Source: an uncultured Tateyamaria sp.
GTDB lineage: Bacteria > Pseudomonadota > Alphaproteobacteria > Rhodobacterales > Rhodobacteraceae
Direction of reading: 5' to 3'
Length of the DNA stretch: 64,000 nt
Assembly (NCBI RefSeq): GCF_947503705.1
Contig: NZ_CANNES010000001.1
Span: forward strand, 682,001 to 746,000
A model generated the notes under the pieces. The model was not told the origin of the DNA and made no database searches. It saw nothing but the letters and a program-made list of their open reading frames with translations. Below are positions 42,457 through 52,690 of the stretch, one piece after another. How positions within the stretch are numbered: position 1 is the stretch's first letter; each line of letters begins with the position of its first letter. A program made the position numbers and the translations under genes.

Positions 42457-43362
42457 TTACAGGTTGAACACACGGGCCGGGTGCAGCTCACCCGCTTTGT
42501 AGCGGCCAACAGCAACAGGCACGCCATCCAGCGAGGCCCAGCATTCATCGCCATATTCCACGTCCGATGCCATCACCATGCCGGGATTGCCGTTGCGCAT
42601 GCGCACGGCGCCTTCTGGCGTGGCACGTACTTCGGGCAGATCTGCCAAGCCATCCGCCACCGGGCGCAAATACGCATCCAGCGCCTCGGTTTGCGCCATC
42701 TCTTCGACCTGAGCCATGCTCAGGCCCTCGGACGCCTCAAACGGCCCGGACCAGATGCGGCGCAAGTCGCGGACATGTGCATAACACCCCAACGCCTCGC
42801 CCAGATCGCGCGCGATGGAGCGGACATAGCCGCCCTTGCCACAGATCATCTCAAGCGTGACGTGATCCGTATCCGGGCGGTCGGTGAGCACCAGTTCTTC
42901 AACCCACAAGGGGCGGGCTGCAATCTCGACGTCTGCACCATCGCGGGCCAGTTTATAGGCGCGCTGCCCATCAATCTTCACGGCAGAAAACTTGGGCGGC
43001 ACCTGCATGATGTCCCCGACAAAACCGCTCAAAGCGTCCTTGATGGCCTCATCATCCGGGCGCAGGTCAGAGGTCGCGATGACCTCCCCTTCCGCGTCGT
43101 CGGTGTTGGTGGCCTGACCCAGCCGGACGGTAAAGGAATAGGCCTTCAGCGCGTCGGTAATGTAGGGCACCGTTTTGGTCGCCTCGCCCAGGGCCACCGC
43201 CAGAACGCCGGTCGCATCAGGGTCCAGGGTGCCCGCATGGCCCGCTTTCTTGGCCTGCATCGCCCAGCGGACCTTGTTGACCACAGCCGTGGATGTCGGC
43301 CCCGCGGGCTTGTCGATCACCAACCAACCGGAAATATCGCGCCCTTTGCGTGTGCGGCCCAT
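42457..43362 (-). CDS. truB: tRNA pseudouridine-55 synthase
   Basis: A 301-residue TruB. The catalytic Asp47 is in [28 protein letters not shown] begins the protein and a PUA-like tail ends it ([21 protein letters not shown]). It isomerises U55 in the T-loop of nearly all tRNAs. In this genome it keeps its usual place downstream of rbfA on the same strand, but with a NAGPA-domain gene between them. Confidence 0.95.
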   Translation of the reverse strand: MGRTRKGRDISGWLVIDKPAGPTSTAVVNKVRWAMQAKKAGHAGTLDPDATGVLAVALGEATKTVPYITDALKAYSFTVRLGQATNTDDAEGEVIATSDLRPDDEAIKDALSGFVGDIMQVPPKFSAVKIDGQRAYKLARDGADVEIAARPLWVEELVLTDRPDTDHVTLEMICGKGGYVRSIARDLGEALGCYAHVRDLRRIWSGPFEASEGLSMAQVEEMAQTEALDAYLRPVADGLADLPEVRATPEGAVRMRNGNPGMVMASDVEYGDECWASLDGVPVAVGRYKAGELHPARVFNL

Positions 43363-43429
43363 ATGCGTCGCCCCTTTCGTTCCAAGGGCTGCCGCCTATC
43401 GCAGGGCCGCGCGGCTTGTCAATCGGGGG

Positions 43430-44167
43430 CTAGTTGTCGGCGGCCACAACTGTGCCGACAATCGGCCCAAGGGCAAATCCAAAGTCGTTCCGCCCCAGAT
43501 CAGGCGCATAAAGCCGCGAGATATTGCCATCGAAATAGAGGGCGTTGGGCAAAGCCAGCACATCGCGAAACAGGCTGCCAAACTCGTGAAAGGTCACCGC
43601 GTTGTTCGAAATGACAAAGACCGCGCGGGTGCCATCCGCATTGGTGCCCACGCCGTTGCGAATATAGCGCGACGTGCTGTCGGGCAGAAACCGGGGGTGC
43701 AGCGCACCGTCAATCACCAACATGGGCCCCGATTGCGTGGCATGATCACAAGCAGGCCCTTCGTCGATATAGCGCAAGGTCTCGATCACCTGCGCCCGAC
43801 CGGGCGCCAGACACAGCACGCCATTCGGCAAAAGGCCAAAATTGCCCGGCCCCGCATTGGGGATCACACGCATCAACTCGGTGCCATTTTCGATATAATG
43901 ACCCACGGGCGCGCGGTTGTCGTGATACATGCCGGCATTCATGGCAAAGCCCAACACCTTGCCGGAAGAGGCCAGCGCCGCGTCCACACGGGCAAACTGG
44001 CCATAGGGCCGATCATCGGCATCGTACAAAAACAGGCGCAACTCTTCACGGGTGGTATCAACCTCGCACAGAGTATATCGATTGCCCTCTGAGGTCAGAT
44101 CACGGCAATCGGCGGCCCAGACAGGTCCGGCCATCGCAGCCAACACCAAAAGGGCCAGACGGATCAT
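43430..44167 (-). CDS. Secreted phosphodiester glycosidase (NAGPA/DUF2233) protein
   Basis: A 245-residue protein with a signal peptide ([18 protein letters not shown]). The mature part matches the NAGPA/DUF2233 domain: [45 protein letters not shown] and [14 protein letters not shown]. Related proteins cleave GlcNAc phosphodiesters or act on cell-wall glycopolymers. It starts in an ATGA overlap with rbfA, so it is co-translated with a ribosome-maturation gene although its product is exported. Confidence 0.87.
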   Translation of the reverse strand: MIRLALLVLAAMAGPVWAADCRDLTSEGNRYTLCEVDTTREELRLFLYDADDRPYGQFARVDAALASSGKVLGFAMNAGMYHDNRAPVGHYIENGTELMRVIPNAGPGNFGLLPNGVLCLAPGRAQVIETLRYIDEGPACDHATQSGPMLVIDGALHPRFLPDSTSRYIRNGVGTNADGTRAVFVISNNAVTFHEFGSLFRDVLALPNALYFDGNISRLYAPDLGRNDFGFALGPIVGTVVAADN

Positions 44168-44580
44168 TCCTCGGCGTCCCGCCGCACGTCCTCGACCACA
44201 ACGTCCTGGGCCAGCATCCGCCGGGTTTCGTCCATCCGGTCAAAAGTCTCGTCCAGTTGAAACCTCAGATCAGGCGCAAACTTCAAGGCCAGCTTTTTCG
44301 ACACCGCACGGCGCAGCTCACCCTTGTTGCGGGCCAAGAGCTTGACGACGTCTTCCTGGCCCTGCCCCCCCAACGGCAACACAAAGGCCGTCGCGATCTT
44401 TAGGTCAGGCGAGGTGCGCACTTCGCCCACGGTGATCGACATGCGGTTCAGTTCGGGGTCATGCACATCGCCACGCGCCAGCACCTCGGACAGGGTCCGG
44501 CGAATCAATTCGCCCACACGCAGCTGTCGCTGAGACGGGCCGGGACCATCATGAAATTTGTTCTTTGCCATTTGTCCCAT
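44164..44580 (-). CDS. rbfA: 30S ribosome-binding factor
   Basis: A 138-residue KH-fold RbfA. Family features include [41 protein letters not shown] and [20 protein letters not shown]. It binds pre-30S subunits near the 16S 5' end and is needed for late maturation and cold growth. The product is slightly longer at the C-terminus than the E. coli form. It heads the minus-strand rbfA-NAGPA-truB group and is divergent from dapB. Confidence 0.94.
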   Translation of the reverse strand: MGQMAKNKFHDGPGPSQRQLRVGELIRRTLSEVLARGDVHDPELNRMSITVGEVRTSPDLKIATAFVLPLGGQGQEDVVKLLARNKGELRRAVSKKLALKFAPDLRFQLDETFDRMDETRRMLAQDVVVEDVRRDAEE

Positions 44581-44658
44581 CTAAGGGAGGCACGGGGCTT
44601 TGCCAAGCGATGCAAGGCGGGTTAGGACAGCGGGAAGTTGCCAAGGAAGGGTCGGACT

Positions 44659-45474
44659 ATGTCAGAATTGCCGGGGATCGTGATTGCAGGGGCGTCGGGC
44701 CGCATGGGTCAGATGCTGATCCAGACGGTCATGGCCAGTGACAAGGTCCGGCTTGCGGGGGCATTGGAACGGCCCGGCCATGATTGGGTTGGTCAAGATG
44801 TTGGCATAGCGATGGGCGGCACGACCCTCGGAGTTGTGGTCAGTGATGATGTGCTGGAAACCATGTCCCAAGCACAGGCGGTGATCGACTTTACGGCGCC
44901 CGAGGCAACCCTGGCTCTGAACAAGATCGCGGCCCAGGCCCGCGCCGCCCATATCATTGGCACCACCGGCATGACCGAGGCCCAGATCGAGCAATTGGAA
45001 CCGGCCAGCCGCCACTGCACCATCGTGCGCGCAGGCAACATGAGCCTTGGTGTCAACCTGCTGGTGCAATTGACCAAACAGGTGGCCGCCGCCCTGGACG
45101 AAGATTTCGACATCGAAGTGATCGAGGCGCACCACCACCACAAGGTCGACGCGCCTTCGGGCACAGCGCTTATGCTGGGCGAGGCCGCCGCCGAAGGGCG
45201 GGGCGTGGACCTGAACGCGGTCAAGGACGCGGCGCGTGACGGGATCACAGGGGCCCGAACGCGCGGGCATATCGGCTTTTCCAACATCCGGGGCGGCGAC
45301 ATTGTAGGTGAACACGACGTGCTCTTTGCGGGTCAGGGCGAGCGGATCGTGCTGCGCCATATGGCGACGGATCGGGCGCTGTTTGCCAAGGGCGCGCTCA
45401 AGGCGACGTTGTGGGCGTTGGACCAACGCCCCGGCGCCTATGACATGCTGGATGTGCTGGGCCTGCGCAAATAG
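44659..45474 (+). CDS. dapB: 4-Hydroxy-tetrahydrodipicolinate reductase
   Basis: A 271-residue DapB. The NAD(P)H-binding loop is [15 protein letters not shown] at the N-terminus; the active-site region is [18 protein letters not shown]. It reduces hydroxy-tetrahydrodipicolinate in the lysine and diaminopimelate pathway. The ATG at 44659 follows AAGGAAGGG; the in-frame ATG at 44638 would add seven residues without a ribosome site. Confidence 0.96.
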   Translation: MSELPGIVIAGASGRMGQMLIQTVMASDKVRLAGALERPGHDWVGQDVGIAMGGTTLGVVVSDDVLETMSQAQAVIDFTAPEATLALNKIAAQARAAHIIGTTGMTEAQIEQLEPASRHCTIVRAGNMSLGVNLLVQLTKQVAAALDEDFDIEVIEAHHHHKVDAPSGTALMLGEAAAEGRGVDLNAVKDAARDGITGARTRGHIGFSNIRGGDIVGEHDVLFAGQGERIVLRHMATDRALFAKGALKATLWALDQRPGAYDMLDVLGLRK

Positions 45475-45574
45475 TTGCCGATTGCGCCGCAGTTTTTGAC
45501 CCGGTGCAGTGAACCAAAACAGCGTGCTCCGCGTAACACCCTTGAAGCTGAAAGATGTTCCAAGGGGTTTCACC

Positions 45575-45928
45575 ATGCGCGTTCTAGCAAGTGCACTTGT
45601 CGCAATGGCGGTTGCCGGCACAGCTCAGGCCGAGTTGATCAAGGTTGATGATCAAAAGGAATTCGTGGACGTGGTGGCGGGCAAGACCCTGACCCGCCCT
45701 CTGATCAAGATCAGCGTCAAACCCGACGGCCGCATCGAAGGACGCGGCGCGCGCTGGGACATCGAAGGCACGTGGTCATGGAAAGACGGCTATTTCTGTC
45801 GCGACCTGTTCTGGGGCGGCGACGCGCTGGGCTACAACTGCCAGGCTGTCGAGGCGACGGCGGATGGCCGGATCAAATTCACGTCAGACAGGGGTAAAGG
45901 CGACAGCGCGATGTTCCGGTTGCGTTGA
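45575..45928 (+). CDS. Small secreted protein of unknown function
   Basis: A 117-residue protein with a signal peptide (MRVLASALVAMAVAGTAQA). The mature part reads FVDVVAGKTLTRPLIKISVKPDGRI, WDIEGTWSWKDGYFCRDLFW, YNCQAVEATADGRIKFTSD, with two Cys likely forming a disulfide. The WSWKDGYFCRDL pattern is common in small Rhodobacteraceae periplasmic proteins but I know no function. ATG 45575 follows AAGGGG and gives a clean signal peptide, unlike the upstream start at 45509. Confidence 0.78.
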   Translation: MRVLASALVAMAVAGTAQAELIKVDDQKEFVDVVAGKTLTRPLIKISVKPDGRIEGRGARWDIEGTWSWKDGYFCRDLFWGGDALGYNCQAVEATADGRIKFTSDRGKGDSAMFRLR

Positions 45929-46002
45929 ACCTGACGCGCCTTGGCTCGCCACTTCAAGGCTTAGTATCCTGTTGGTCCATTCACGACGATGCCAGTGCCG
46001 GT

Positions 46003-46308
46003 TTAACCACCCAACGCATCGATGTTGTTTCTGACAAAGGTTTGGACTTCGCCGGGAAGCGCTGAAAACTTAAACGCAGTCCCTTTCTTAGCTTTTGTAG
46101 GTGACGTGGCATCGTCAATAACTCCGGCATCCAGAGTAAAGAAGTAGTGCAGCTTGGGACGGGCTTCCTTTGTCACGTGAAAGACCTCTTTGCCTTTCTT
46201 CTTTTCCCCCAATTGCCAGTTGATGTGCCAAGTGTCACCCGCCATGTCCCACTGGCTATATCCGGGCGTGAACAAAACCTCGACGCCTGCAACTGTCTTT
46301 GTATCCAT
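46003..46308 (-). CDS. Hypothetical 101-residue protein
   Basis: A 101-residue protein I do not recognise. It begins MDTKTVAGVEVLFTPGYSQWD and has a Lys-rich middle (QLGEKKKGKEVFHVTKEARPK) and a hydrophilic end. There is no signal peptide or membrane segment. Both the gene and its 279-base upstream region look less GC-rich than the neighbourhood, which hints at recent gain. It is convergent with the small secreted protein gene. Confidence 0.55.
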   Translation of the reverse strand: MDTKTVAGVEVLFTPGYSQWDMAGDTWHINWQLGEKKKGKEVFHVTKEARPKLHYFFTLDAGVIDDATSPTKAKKGTAFKFSALPGEVQTFVRNNIDALGG

Positions 46309-46587
46309 GGTGTTAATTTCCTAACTTAAGTGAAGATTTAACTAATAAAATCAGGCTATTTGCCTTTCGCCATCAAAGTCAATCATCAATGGAATGGGTC
46401 GTCACAGGCAATTCGCATGTTTGCTGTGCCAAGTATGGATCGCCTCAGGCACAGGATAGAACTTGCTAAAGCGTTTCCTTCAAGGAGCGGACGCTTCATT
46501 CACGAAATTGAAATACAGCATCGACCTGCCGGTCAAATCTAGCTCTGTAGATGTGAAGCAGACAGGGATATGGCATCCCGATGGTCC

Positions 46588-46767
46588 TCAAAAGTCGACC
46601 GCGATACCCTTCTTTTCCCAATCGCCGTACCGAACCGGTTCCGGTCCGTCGCGGCCGCCCAGTTCGGCGGGCCACTCGACCTCTTTGGCGGCCTTACGTC
46701 GCGCTTCGGCCTCGGCCAGGGCGCGCTGGGCGGCGGGGGGCAGGTCAGCAGGCGTTTCGTCGGACAT
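46588..46767 (-). CDS. SdhAF4/DUF1674 family protein
   Basis: A 59-residue protein. Its C-terminal half reads EVEWPAELGGRDGPEPVRYGDWEKKGIAVDF, the invariant signature of DUF1674/SDHAF4, an assembly factor that protects flavinated SdhA before it joins succinate dehydrogenase. The N-terminal part is an Ala/Glu-rich helix. The ATG at 46767 is chosen because longer in-frame readings overlap the start of the divergent methyltransferase gene. The sdh operon is not in this window. Confidence 0.87.
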   Translation of the reverse strand: MSDETPADLPPAAQRALAEAEARRKAAKEVEWPAELGGRDGPEPVRYGDWEKKGIAVDF

Positions 46768-46852
46768 GGTGGCTTCCTTATACGGCGTGCCCTTGATATA
46801 CGCCCGGCCTGCGCATCGGCAAGTCGCTGCGCCATCAGCTTTCGGAGACGAT

Positions 46853-48124
46853 ATGAGCGATTTGGGTCTGCCCGCGCGCCGCAGCGCCATTTTTCTGCTG
46901 GATCAGATCATGGGCGAAGGCAAGCTTTTGCCCGAACTGATCGGCGCGGGCGTGCTGGACCGGCTTGCACCCGAGGACCGGGCACGCGCCCAGCGTTTGA
47001 CCGTCGAAACCCTGCGCGGGATCGAGCGCGCGGATCGCATATTGCAAAAGCATTTGCAGAAATACCCGCCCCTGACCGTGCGCAATGCGCTCCGCGTGGG
47101 CACGATCGAGTTGTGCAATGGCGGCGCGGCCCACGGCGTCGTGAATGCCATGGTCAGCATAATTTCCAAGCACAAGCATTATGGCCACCTCAAGGGGCTT
47201 GTGAACGCGGTACTGCGCAAAGTCGCAACGACAGGCCCCGAGCAGTGGAATGCGCTGCGTACGCCGCGCTTGCCCAAATGGTTGCGCGGTCCGCTGGTTG
47301 AGGCTTGGGGCGGTCAGACCGTATTGGGGATGGAGGCTGCGTTTTTCGCCGGTGCCCCGCTGGACTTGACAGCCAAAGGCGATGCAGAGGCCGTGGCCAA
47401 GGCCGTTGGAGGCACGCTGACGCCCACCGGTTCGGTCCGTGTCCCCGCGGGGACACAGGTGTCGGCGATGCCCGGATTTACTCAAGGAGACTGGTGGGTG
47501 CAGGACCCCGCCGCTGCCCTGCCCGCCAAGGTACTGGATGCCCAACCGGGCGAAGACGTGTTGGACCTGTGCGCCGCGCCTGGCGGCAAGACCCTGCAAA
47601 TGGCTGCGGCTGGCGCCAATGTCACGTCGGTGGATATCTCGTCCAGCCGGATGCTGCGTGTGTCCCAGAACCTGGTCCGCACCAGGCTGGGCGCGGATGT
47701 GCAAGTGGCGGATATGTTCACGCTGACGGGCCAATATGATGCCGTTCTGTTGGACGCGCCCTGCTCAGCGACCGGCACGATCCGGCGCCACCCTGATCTG
47801 CCCTTTGCCAAGGATGGGTCCGAGTTCGCCGACCTCATCGACATGCAAAGCCGGATGATCGACCATGCGCTGACCCTGCTCAAGCCTGGCGGGCGGCTGG
47901 TGTTTTGTACCTGTTCGCTGCTGCCGGACGAGGGCGAGGTGCAGGTCGAAGAGGCGTTGGAACGCCATCCCGCCCTCAGCATCGACCGTACCGCACTTGA
48001 CCGTCCCGGCATCGACCCCGCCTGGATCACCGAGGAAGGGGGCCTGCGCCTGCGCCCTGATTTCTGGGCAGAGATTGGCCACATGGACGGGTTTTACGTC
48101 GCCGCGATGCGCAAAGCGGGCTGA
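46853..48124 (+). CDS. RsmB-type 16S rRNA m5C methyltransferase
   Basis: A 423-residue protein. An N-terminal NusB-like RNA-binding domain (about 1-135) precedes a NOL1/NOP2/Sun methyltransferase domain. The SAM site is VLDLCAAPGGKTLQ (about 234-247); DAPCSATGTIRRHPD holds Cys304 and FCTCSLLPDEGE the catalytic Cys354. RsmB methylates C967 of 16S rRNA (E. coli numbering). The ATG at 46853 matches the family start; the long upstream open frame to 46463 is not coding. It is followed 74 bases later by a heparinase-fold gene, a frequent alphaproteobacterial order. Confidence 0.92.
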   Translation: MSDLGLPARRSAIFLLDQIMGEGKLLPELIGAGVLDRLAPEDRARAQRLTVETLRGIERADRILQKHLQKYPPLTVRNALRVGTIELCNGGAAHGVVNAMVSIISKHKHYGHLKGLVNAVLRKVATTGPEQWNALRTPRLPKWLRGPLVEAWGGQTVLGMEAAFFAGAPLDLTAKGDAEAVAKAVGGTLTPTGSVRVPAGTQVSAMPGFTQGDWWVQDPAAALPAKVLDAQPGEDVLDLCAAPGGKTLQMAAAGANVTSVDISSSRMLRVSQNLVRTRLGADVQVADMFTLTGQYDAVLLDAPCSATGTIRRHPDLPFAKDGSEFADLIDMQSRMIDHALTLLKPGGRLVFCTCSLLPDEGEVQVEEALERHPALSIDRTALDRPGIDPAWITEEGGLRLRPDFWAEIGHMDGFYVAAMRKAG

Positions 48125-48198
48125 GAACGCGTGACTTGCTGACCCGGCGGGGTTATGATCTGCCAAAGAGCGCCCCAGAAGCGTCGAGGCAGTAGAGT

Positions 48199-49947
48199 AT
48201 GTCCACCCCATTTGGGTTCACGGCCCGCAAGGCCCGGTTTTTGAACCGTTGGCACGCCCGGCGCACCACGCGCGCCAGGGCGGCAACGGCGTTTGTGTCG
48301 TCGCCCGAACCGCGCACCATCGGCAGCTTTGCCAAGGGGCGGCAGTTGGTGGCAGGCAACTACCTGTTTGCAGGCGCTTTGGTCGAGGCACCCGGCGTTG
48401 ATGTATGGGACGTTAACGCACCGGACGGTGCCTACCTTGAGGCTTTGCATGGCTTTGCCTGGATGGATGACCTGGCGGCTGTTGGTGACGCGTCCACCCG
48501 GGAGGTTGGACAAAAGTGGTTGTGGGGGTGGATTGACCGCTATGGCCAGGGACGCGGGCCCGGTTGGACGCCGGACCTGACCGGTCGACGGCTGATCCGC
48601 TGGATCAACCACGCGCTGTTCGTCCTGCGCGGCACCGAAGCGGAACAGTCGGACGCGTTCTATCAATCTCTGGCCCAGCAAACGACGTTTCTGTCCAAGC
48701 GCTGGTATGCGGCTGCGCCGGGCTTGCCCCGGTTCGAGGCGCTGACGGGCCTCATTTATGCCGGGCTGTCGTTGGAGGGGATGGATGATCTGGCCACGCC
48801 TGCCGTCACCGCGCTGGCGCAGGAATGCACCGATCAGATTGACGACGAGGGTGGTTTGCCCACGCGCAACCCCGAAGAGTTGCTGGATGTCTTTACTCTG
48901 CTCACCTGGGCCTCTGCCGCGCTGACCGATGCGGGGCGCGCGACGCCCGTGCCGCACCTCGCGGCCATTGAACGGATTGCACCGACCCTGCGCACCTTGC
49001 GCCATTCCGATGGAGGCCTGGCGCGGTTTCACGGCGGTGGCCGGGGGCAGGAAGGGTGGCTGGACCATGCGCTGGCCTCTTGCGACGTGAAGACCCGGCA
49101 ACCCGATGGGTTGTCGATGGGTTATGCGCGGCTGAGCGCGGGGCGCACCAGTGTGATCATCGACGCGGCCACGCCGCCCGCACCGGGCGCGAGCTTTAAC
49201 GCGCATGCCTCGACGCTGGCTTTTGAGGTCACTTCGGGGCGCAGGCCGTTGATCGTGAATTGCGGATCGGGGGCGAGTTTCGGTGCGGATTGGCGACGGG
49301 CGGGGCGCGCCACACCGTCGCACTCTGCCTTGTGCCTGGACGGATATTCCAGCGCGCGATTGGGCGATGCGGATCGGGCCACGGCCCGTGAGGCGCTCGT
49401 GGATGCGCCGTCTCATGTGCCCATCGAGGTGAGCCATGCGCCGGATGGCTTGCGGTTTCAGGGCGGGCATAACGGCTATGTCAAAACCCATGGGTTGACC
49501 CATGCACGCCAGCTTGAGCTGACCTTTGATGGGCGGGGCATGGCGGGCGAGGACATGCTGCTGGCGCTCGAAGATGCGGAAAAACGCCTGTTTGACAGGG
49601 TGATGGACGGCAAGAAACTGGCAGGCGTGCCTTTTGACATCCGCTTTCACCTGCACCCCGAAGTTGACGCGGCCCTCGACATGGGCGGCAGTGCCGTTTC
49701 CATCGCGCTCAAAAGCGGAGAGATCTGGGTGTTTCGCCATGACGGGACGCAGACCCTGGCGCTGGAACCTAGCGTTTATCTGGAAAAAGGCCGCCTGAAA
49801 CCCCGCGCGGCCCTGCAGATCGTGTTGTCGGGCAAGGCCATGGATTATGCGACCCGCGTGCGCTGGTCCTTGTCCAAGGCGCAGGAAACTGCCATGGGCA
49901 TCCGCGATCTCAACAGGGATGCGCCCGGTGTCATCCCAGACGAATAG
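48199..49947 (+). CDS. Heparinase II/III-family protein
   Basis: A 582-residue protein. The C-terminal half has the heparinase II/III beta-sandwich features (GYARLSAGRTSVIIDAA, NCGSGASFGADWRRAGRATPSHSALCLDG) and the first half an alpha/alpha toroid (RRLIRWINHALFVLRG). Relatives are polysaccharide lyases, but this group is conserved between rsmB and purH in alphaproteobacteria, where a housekeeping role is suspected. No signal peptide is seen, so activity on an external polymer is doubtful. Confidence 0.85.
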   Translation: MSTPFGFTARKARFLNRWHARRTTRARAATAFVSSPEPRTIGSFAKGRQLVAGNYLFAGALVEAPGVDVWDVNAPDGAYLEALHGFAWMDDLAAVGDASTREVGQKWLWGWIDRYGQGRGPGWTPDLTGRRLIRWINHALFVLRGTEAEQSDAFYQSLAQQTTFLSKRWYAAAPGLPRFEALTGLIYAGLSLEGMDDLATPAVTALAQECTDQIDDEGGLPTRNPEELLDVFTLLTWASAALTDAGRATPVPHLAAIERIAPTLRTLRHSDGGLARFHGGGRGQEGWLDHALASCDVKTRQPDGLSMGYARLSAGRTSVIIDAATPPAPGASFNAHASTLAFEVTSGRRPLIVNCGSGASFGADWRRAGRATPSHSALCLDGYSSARLGDADRATAREALVDAPSHVPIEVSHAPDGLRFQGGHNGYVKTHGLTHARQLELTFDGRGMAGEDMLLALEDAEKRLFDRVMDGKKLAGVPFDIRFHLHPEVDAALDMGGSAVSIALKSGEIWVFRHDGTQTLALEPSVYLEKGRLKPRAALQIVLSGKAMDYATRVRWSLSKAQETAMGIRDLNRDAPGVIPDE

Positions 49948-49959
49948 GACTGCTGCCCC

Positions 49960-51543
49960 ATGACCGACCTTGCCCCGCTGAACCGTGCCCTGATTTCTGT
50001 GTCCGACAAGACGGGGTTGGTGGAATTCGCCACTGCACTGGCAGGCCACGGGGTCGAGTTGCTGAGCACGGGGGGAACGGCGGCAGCGCTGCGCGCCGCC
50101 GGGCTGGACGTCAAGGACGTGTCAGAGGTTACAGGCTTTCCAGAAATGATGGATGGCCGGGTCAAGACGCTGCACCCGGTGGTCCATGGCGGGTTGCTCG
50201 CCCTGCGCGACAATGACGACCACGTGGCCGCGATGCAGGCCCATGACATCGGCCCTATCGATCTGGTGGTTGTGAACCTTTATCCGTTTGAGGAAACGGT
50301 GGCTAAAGGCGCTGCATATGCCGAAGTGATCGAGAATATCGACATTGGTGGCCCGGCGATGATCCGCTCGGCGGCCAAGAACCATGGCTTTGTATCCGTG
50401 GTCGTCGATGTGGAGGATTATGCCGCAGTGCTGGCCGAGATGGATGCCAATGACGGTCAAACAGGATACGCGTTGCGCCAGCGTTTGGCGCAGACGGCCT
50501 ATGCCCGGACGGCGGCTTATGACACGGCTGTGAGCACCTGGATGGCGGCCCAAGTGGGCGGTACGCCGCGCCGTCGCACCTTTGGCGGGACGCTGGCCCA
50601 GTCGTTGCGCTATGGCGAGAACCCGCATCAGGCGGCGGCGTTTTATACGGACGGCTCGGCCCGTCCGGGGCTGGCGACGGCAGTGCAGCATCAGGGCAAA
50701 GAGCTGTCTTACAACAATATCAACGACACCGATGCGGCCTTTGAATTGGTGAGTGAATTTGCGGGCAAAGGCCCTGCCTGTGCGATCATCAAGCACGCGA
50801 ACCCATGTGGTGTGGCCACCGGTGCGACGCTGAAAGAGGCCTATGCCCGTGCCTTTGACTGTGATCGGACGTCGGCCTTTGGCGGGATCATTGCGCTGAA
50901 CACTGAACTGGACGCAGAGACTGCGCGTGAGATCACGGGTATCTTTACCGAAGTTGTGATTGCGCCCGGGGCCAGTAATGAGGCCGTGAGTATTTTTAAA
51001 GAGAAGAAGAATCTGAGGCTTTTGACCACTGATGGTCTGGCCGATCCTGCCGTTGCGGCTTTGGCTGTGAAACAAGTGTCGGGCGGCTTTCTGGTGCAGG
51101 ACAAGGATGTTGGCCGTGTTGACCTGGACGACCTGAAGGTTGTGACCAAGCGCCAGCCGACAGATCAGGAAATGGCGGATATGCTGTTTGCCTGGACGGT
51201 GGCGAAACATGTGAAATCCAACGCCATCATCTACGTCAAGGACGGGGCCACTGTCGGCGTAGGCGCGGGCCAGATGAGCCGTGTGGACAGCACCCGCATC
51301 GCCGCGCGCAAGGCTCAGGACATGGCCGAAGTGATGGGCCTGCCCGCTCCACTGACACAAGGGTCGGTTGTGGCGTCGGATGCGTTCTTTCCTTTTGCCG
51401 ATGGGTTGATCACGGCGGCAGAGGCGGGGGCAACGGCCCTGATCCAGCCCGGTGGGTCGATGCGCGATGATGAGGTGATTGCCGCGGCGGACGAGGCCGG
51501 TTTGGCGATGGTCTTTACGGGCATGCGTCATTTCCGGCATTAA
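49960..51543 (+). CDS. purH: Bifunctional AICAR formyltransferase/IMP cyclohydrolase
   Basis: A 527-residue PurH. The N-terminal MGS-like domain does the cyclohydrolase step ([42 protein letters not shown]). The C-terminal AICARFT domain (about 200-527) has [23 protein letters not shown] and [11 protein letters not shown]. It carries out the last two steps of IMP synthesis. It is co-directional with the heparinase-fold gene (12-base gap) and with lspA (7-base gap). Confidence 0.97.
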   Translation: MTDLAPLNRALISVSDKTGLVEFATALAGHGVELLSTGGTAAALRAAGLDVKDVSEVTGFPEMMDGRVKTLHPVVHGGLLALRDNDDHVAAMQAHDIGPIDLVVVNLYPFEETVAKGAAYAEVIENIDIGGPAMIRSAAKNHGFVSVVVDVEDYAAVLAEMDANDGQTGYALRQRLAQTAYARTAAYDTAVSTWMAAQVGGTPRRRTFGGTLAQSLRYGENPHQAAAFYTDGSARPGLATAVQHQGKELSYNNINDTDAAFELVSEFAGKGPACAIIKHANPCGVATGATLKEAYARAFDCDRTSAFGGIIALNTELDAETAREITGIFTEVVIAPGASNEAVSIFKEKKNLRLLTTDGLADPAVAALAVKQVSGGFLVQDKDVGRVDLDDLKVVTKRQPTDQEMADMLFAWTVAKHVKSNAIIYVKDGATVGVGAGQMSRVDSTRIAARKAQDMAEVMGLPAPLTQGSVVASDAFFPFADGLITAAEAGATALIQPGGSMRDDEVIAAADEAGLAMVFTGMRHFRH

Positions 51544-51550
51544 GCCCCTT

Positions 51551-52027
51551 ATGAAGCTCCTTTCCCTCTTTGCCTTTGCCGCCTTTGCGCTGGACCAGCT
51601 GAGTAAATTTCTGGTCATCCATGTGATGGGCGTGTCGCAGTTCAATCCTGTGGATGTGTGGCCGCCGCTGCTGCGCTTGCGCTATGGCGAGAACCGGGGG
51701 ATCAACTTTGGCCTCTTTGGCGATGGGGTCAGTGTTTGGGTCCTGATCGGGATCGCCCTGGCGATTTGCGTGGGCGTTCTGGTCTGGCTGTGGCGGCATC
51801 CGCAACCGCCTTTGGCCACTGCCAGTGCTGGACTGCTTATCGGGGGTGCTCTGGCCAATGTGCTGGACCGGTTGCTTTATGGCTTTGTGCTGGATTTCCT
51901 GAACATGTCCTGCTGCGGGATCGACAATCCGTTTGTGTTCAATGTGGCTGATATCTTTATCTTTGCAGGCGCCCTTGGCCTCGTCTTCTTTGGGCATGAT
52001 CCCAGGCCGGGCAAAAAGGGCGCGTGA
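51551..52027 (+). CDS. lspA: Lipoprotein signal peptidase
   Basis: A 158-residue, four-helix inner-membrane aspartyl peptidase that removes the signal peptide of lipidated prolipoproteins. The catalytic dyad is Asp115 (GFVLDFL) and Asp134 (FNVADIF), with Asn and Arg in RYGENRGINFGL typical of the family. The ATG at 51551 starts seven bases after purH. It is followed by the lipoprotein BamF, which would be one of its substrates. Confidence 0.95.
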   Translation: MKLLSLFAFAAFALDQLSKFLVIHVMGVSQFNPVDVWPPLLRLRYGENRGINFGLFGDGVSVWVLIGIALAICVGVLVWLWRHPQPPLATASAGLLIGGALANVLDRLLYGFVLDFLNMSCCGIDNPFVFNVADIFIFAGALGLVFFGHDPRPGKKGA

Positions 52028-52075
52028 CAAGGTGGGTCAAGCTGCGATAATGCGAACCAAATGAGGAGAGTTCGG

Positions 52076-52597
52076 ATGCGTTTGATCGCATGTGCATTAA
52101 TATGCGTGACTGCGCTGGCCGCTTGCGAGAACAAGGGTTTGCGCCAGGTTCAGGCGACGGGCAACGGCCCGGACGAGTTCATCGTGGTGCCCGCCCTTCC
52201 GCTGGAGCAGCCGGAAAACCTGGGCGCGCTGCCTGATCCGACGCCGGGCGGGTTCAATCGCTCTGATCAGCGCCCGCTTGAGGAAAGTGTCGCACAGCTG
52301 GGTGGGCAGCGCGGCTCGCCCAACGCGCCGATCCCGGGACGCGATGCAGCGCTGGTCAATCACGCCAACCGCTTTGGCGTCGATCCGAATATCCGAGGCG
52401 AACTGGCAGCGGCAGACGAACAATTCCGCAAGCGCCAGTCCCGCCTGACGCAGATCCGCCTGTTCAGCGAAGACCTGTACAACCGGGCCTATCGCCGTGA
52501 GGCACTGGACGCGCGCGCAACAGCCCGTGCTTTCCGCCGCGCAGGCATTCCGACGCCGACCGCTCCGCCAGGTGGCCCGCGGTTGCGGCGCCGATAG
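52076..52597 (+). CDS. DUF3035/BamF lipoprotein
   Basis: A 173-residue predicted lipoprotein. The signal peptide ends LTALAAC-like with lipidated Cys17. It shows the DUF3035 pattern DEFIVVPALPLEQPENLGALPDPTPGG, a motif of the alphaproteobacterial outer-membrane assembly subunit BamF, followed by a basic helical end with FRRAGIPTPTAPP. It should sit on the periplasmic face of the outer membrane with BamA. The ATG at 52076 follows GAGGAGAG; the in-frame ATG at 52061 lies before that ribosome site. Confidence 0.87.
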   Translation: MRLIACALICVTALAACENKGLRQVQATGNGPDEFIVVPALPLEQPENLGALPDPTPGGFNRSDQRPLEESVAQLGGQRGSPNAPIPGRDAALVNHANRFGVDPNIRGELAAADEQFRKRQSRLTQIRLFSEDLYNRAYRREALDARATARAFRRAGIPTPTAPPGGPRLRRR

Positions 52598-52690
52598 GGC
52601 GCTTTTTGCTCACAAACGCGCCAGTGCAGCTTGAATAGGGGCGGCGGCACCGTATCTGGTTTCGCAACCGCCCTGAACACAGGACTTGCA

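Noticed and set aside
48094-50049. Minus-strand frame of 651 codons opposite the heparinase-fold gene
   Set aside because: Arg/His/Gln-rich shadow without motifs, overlapping three well-supported plus-strand genes.
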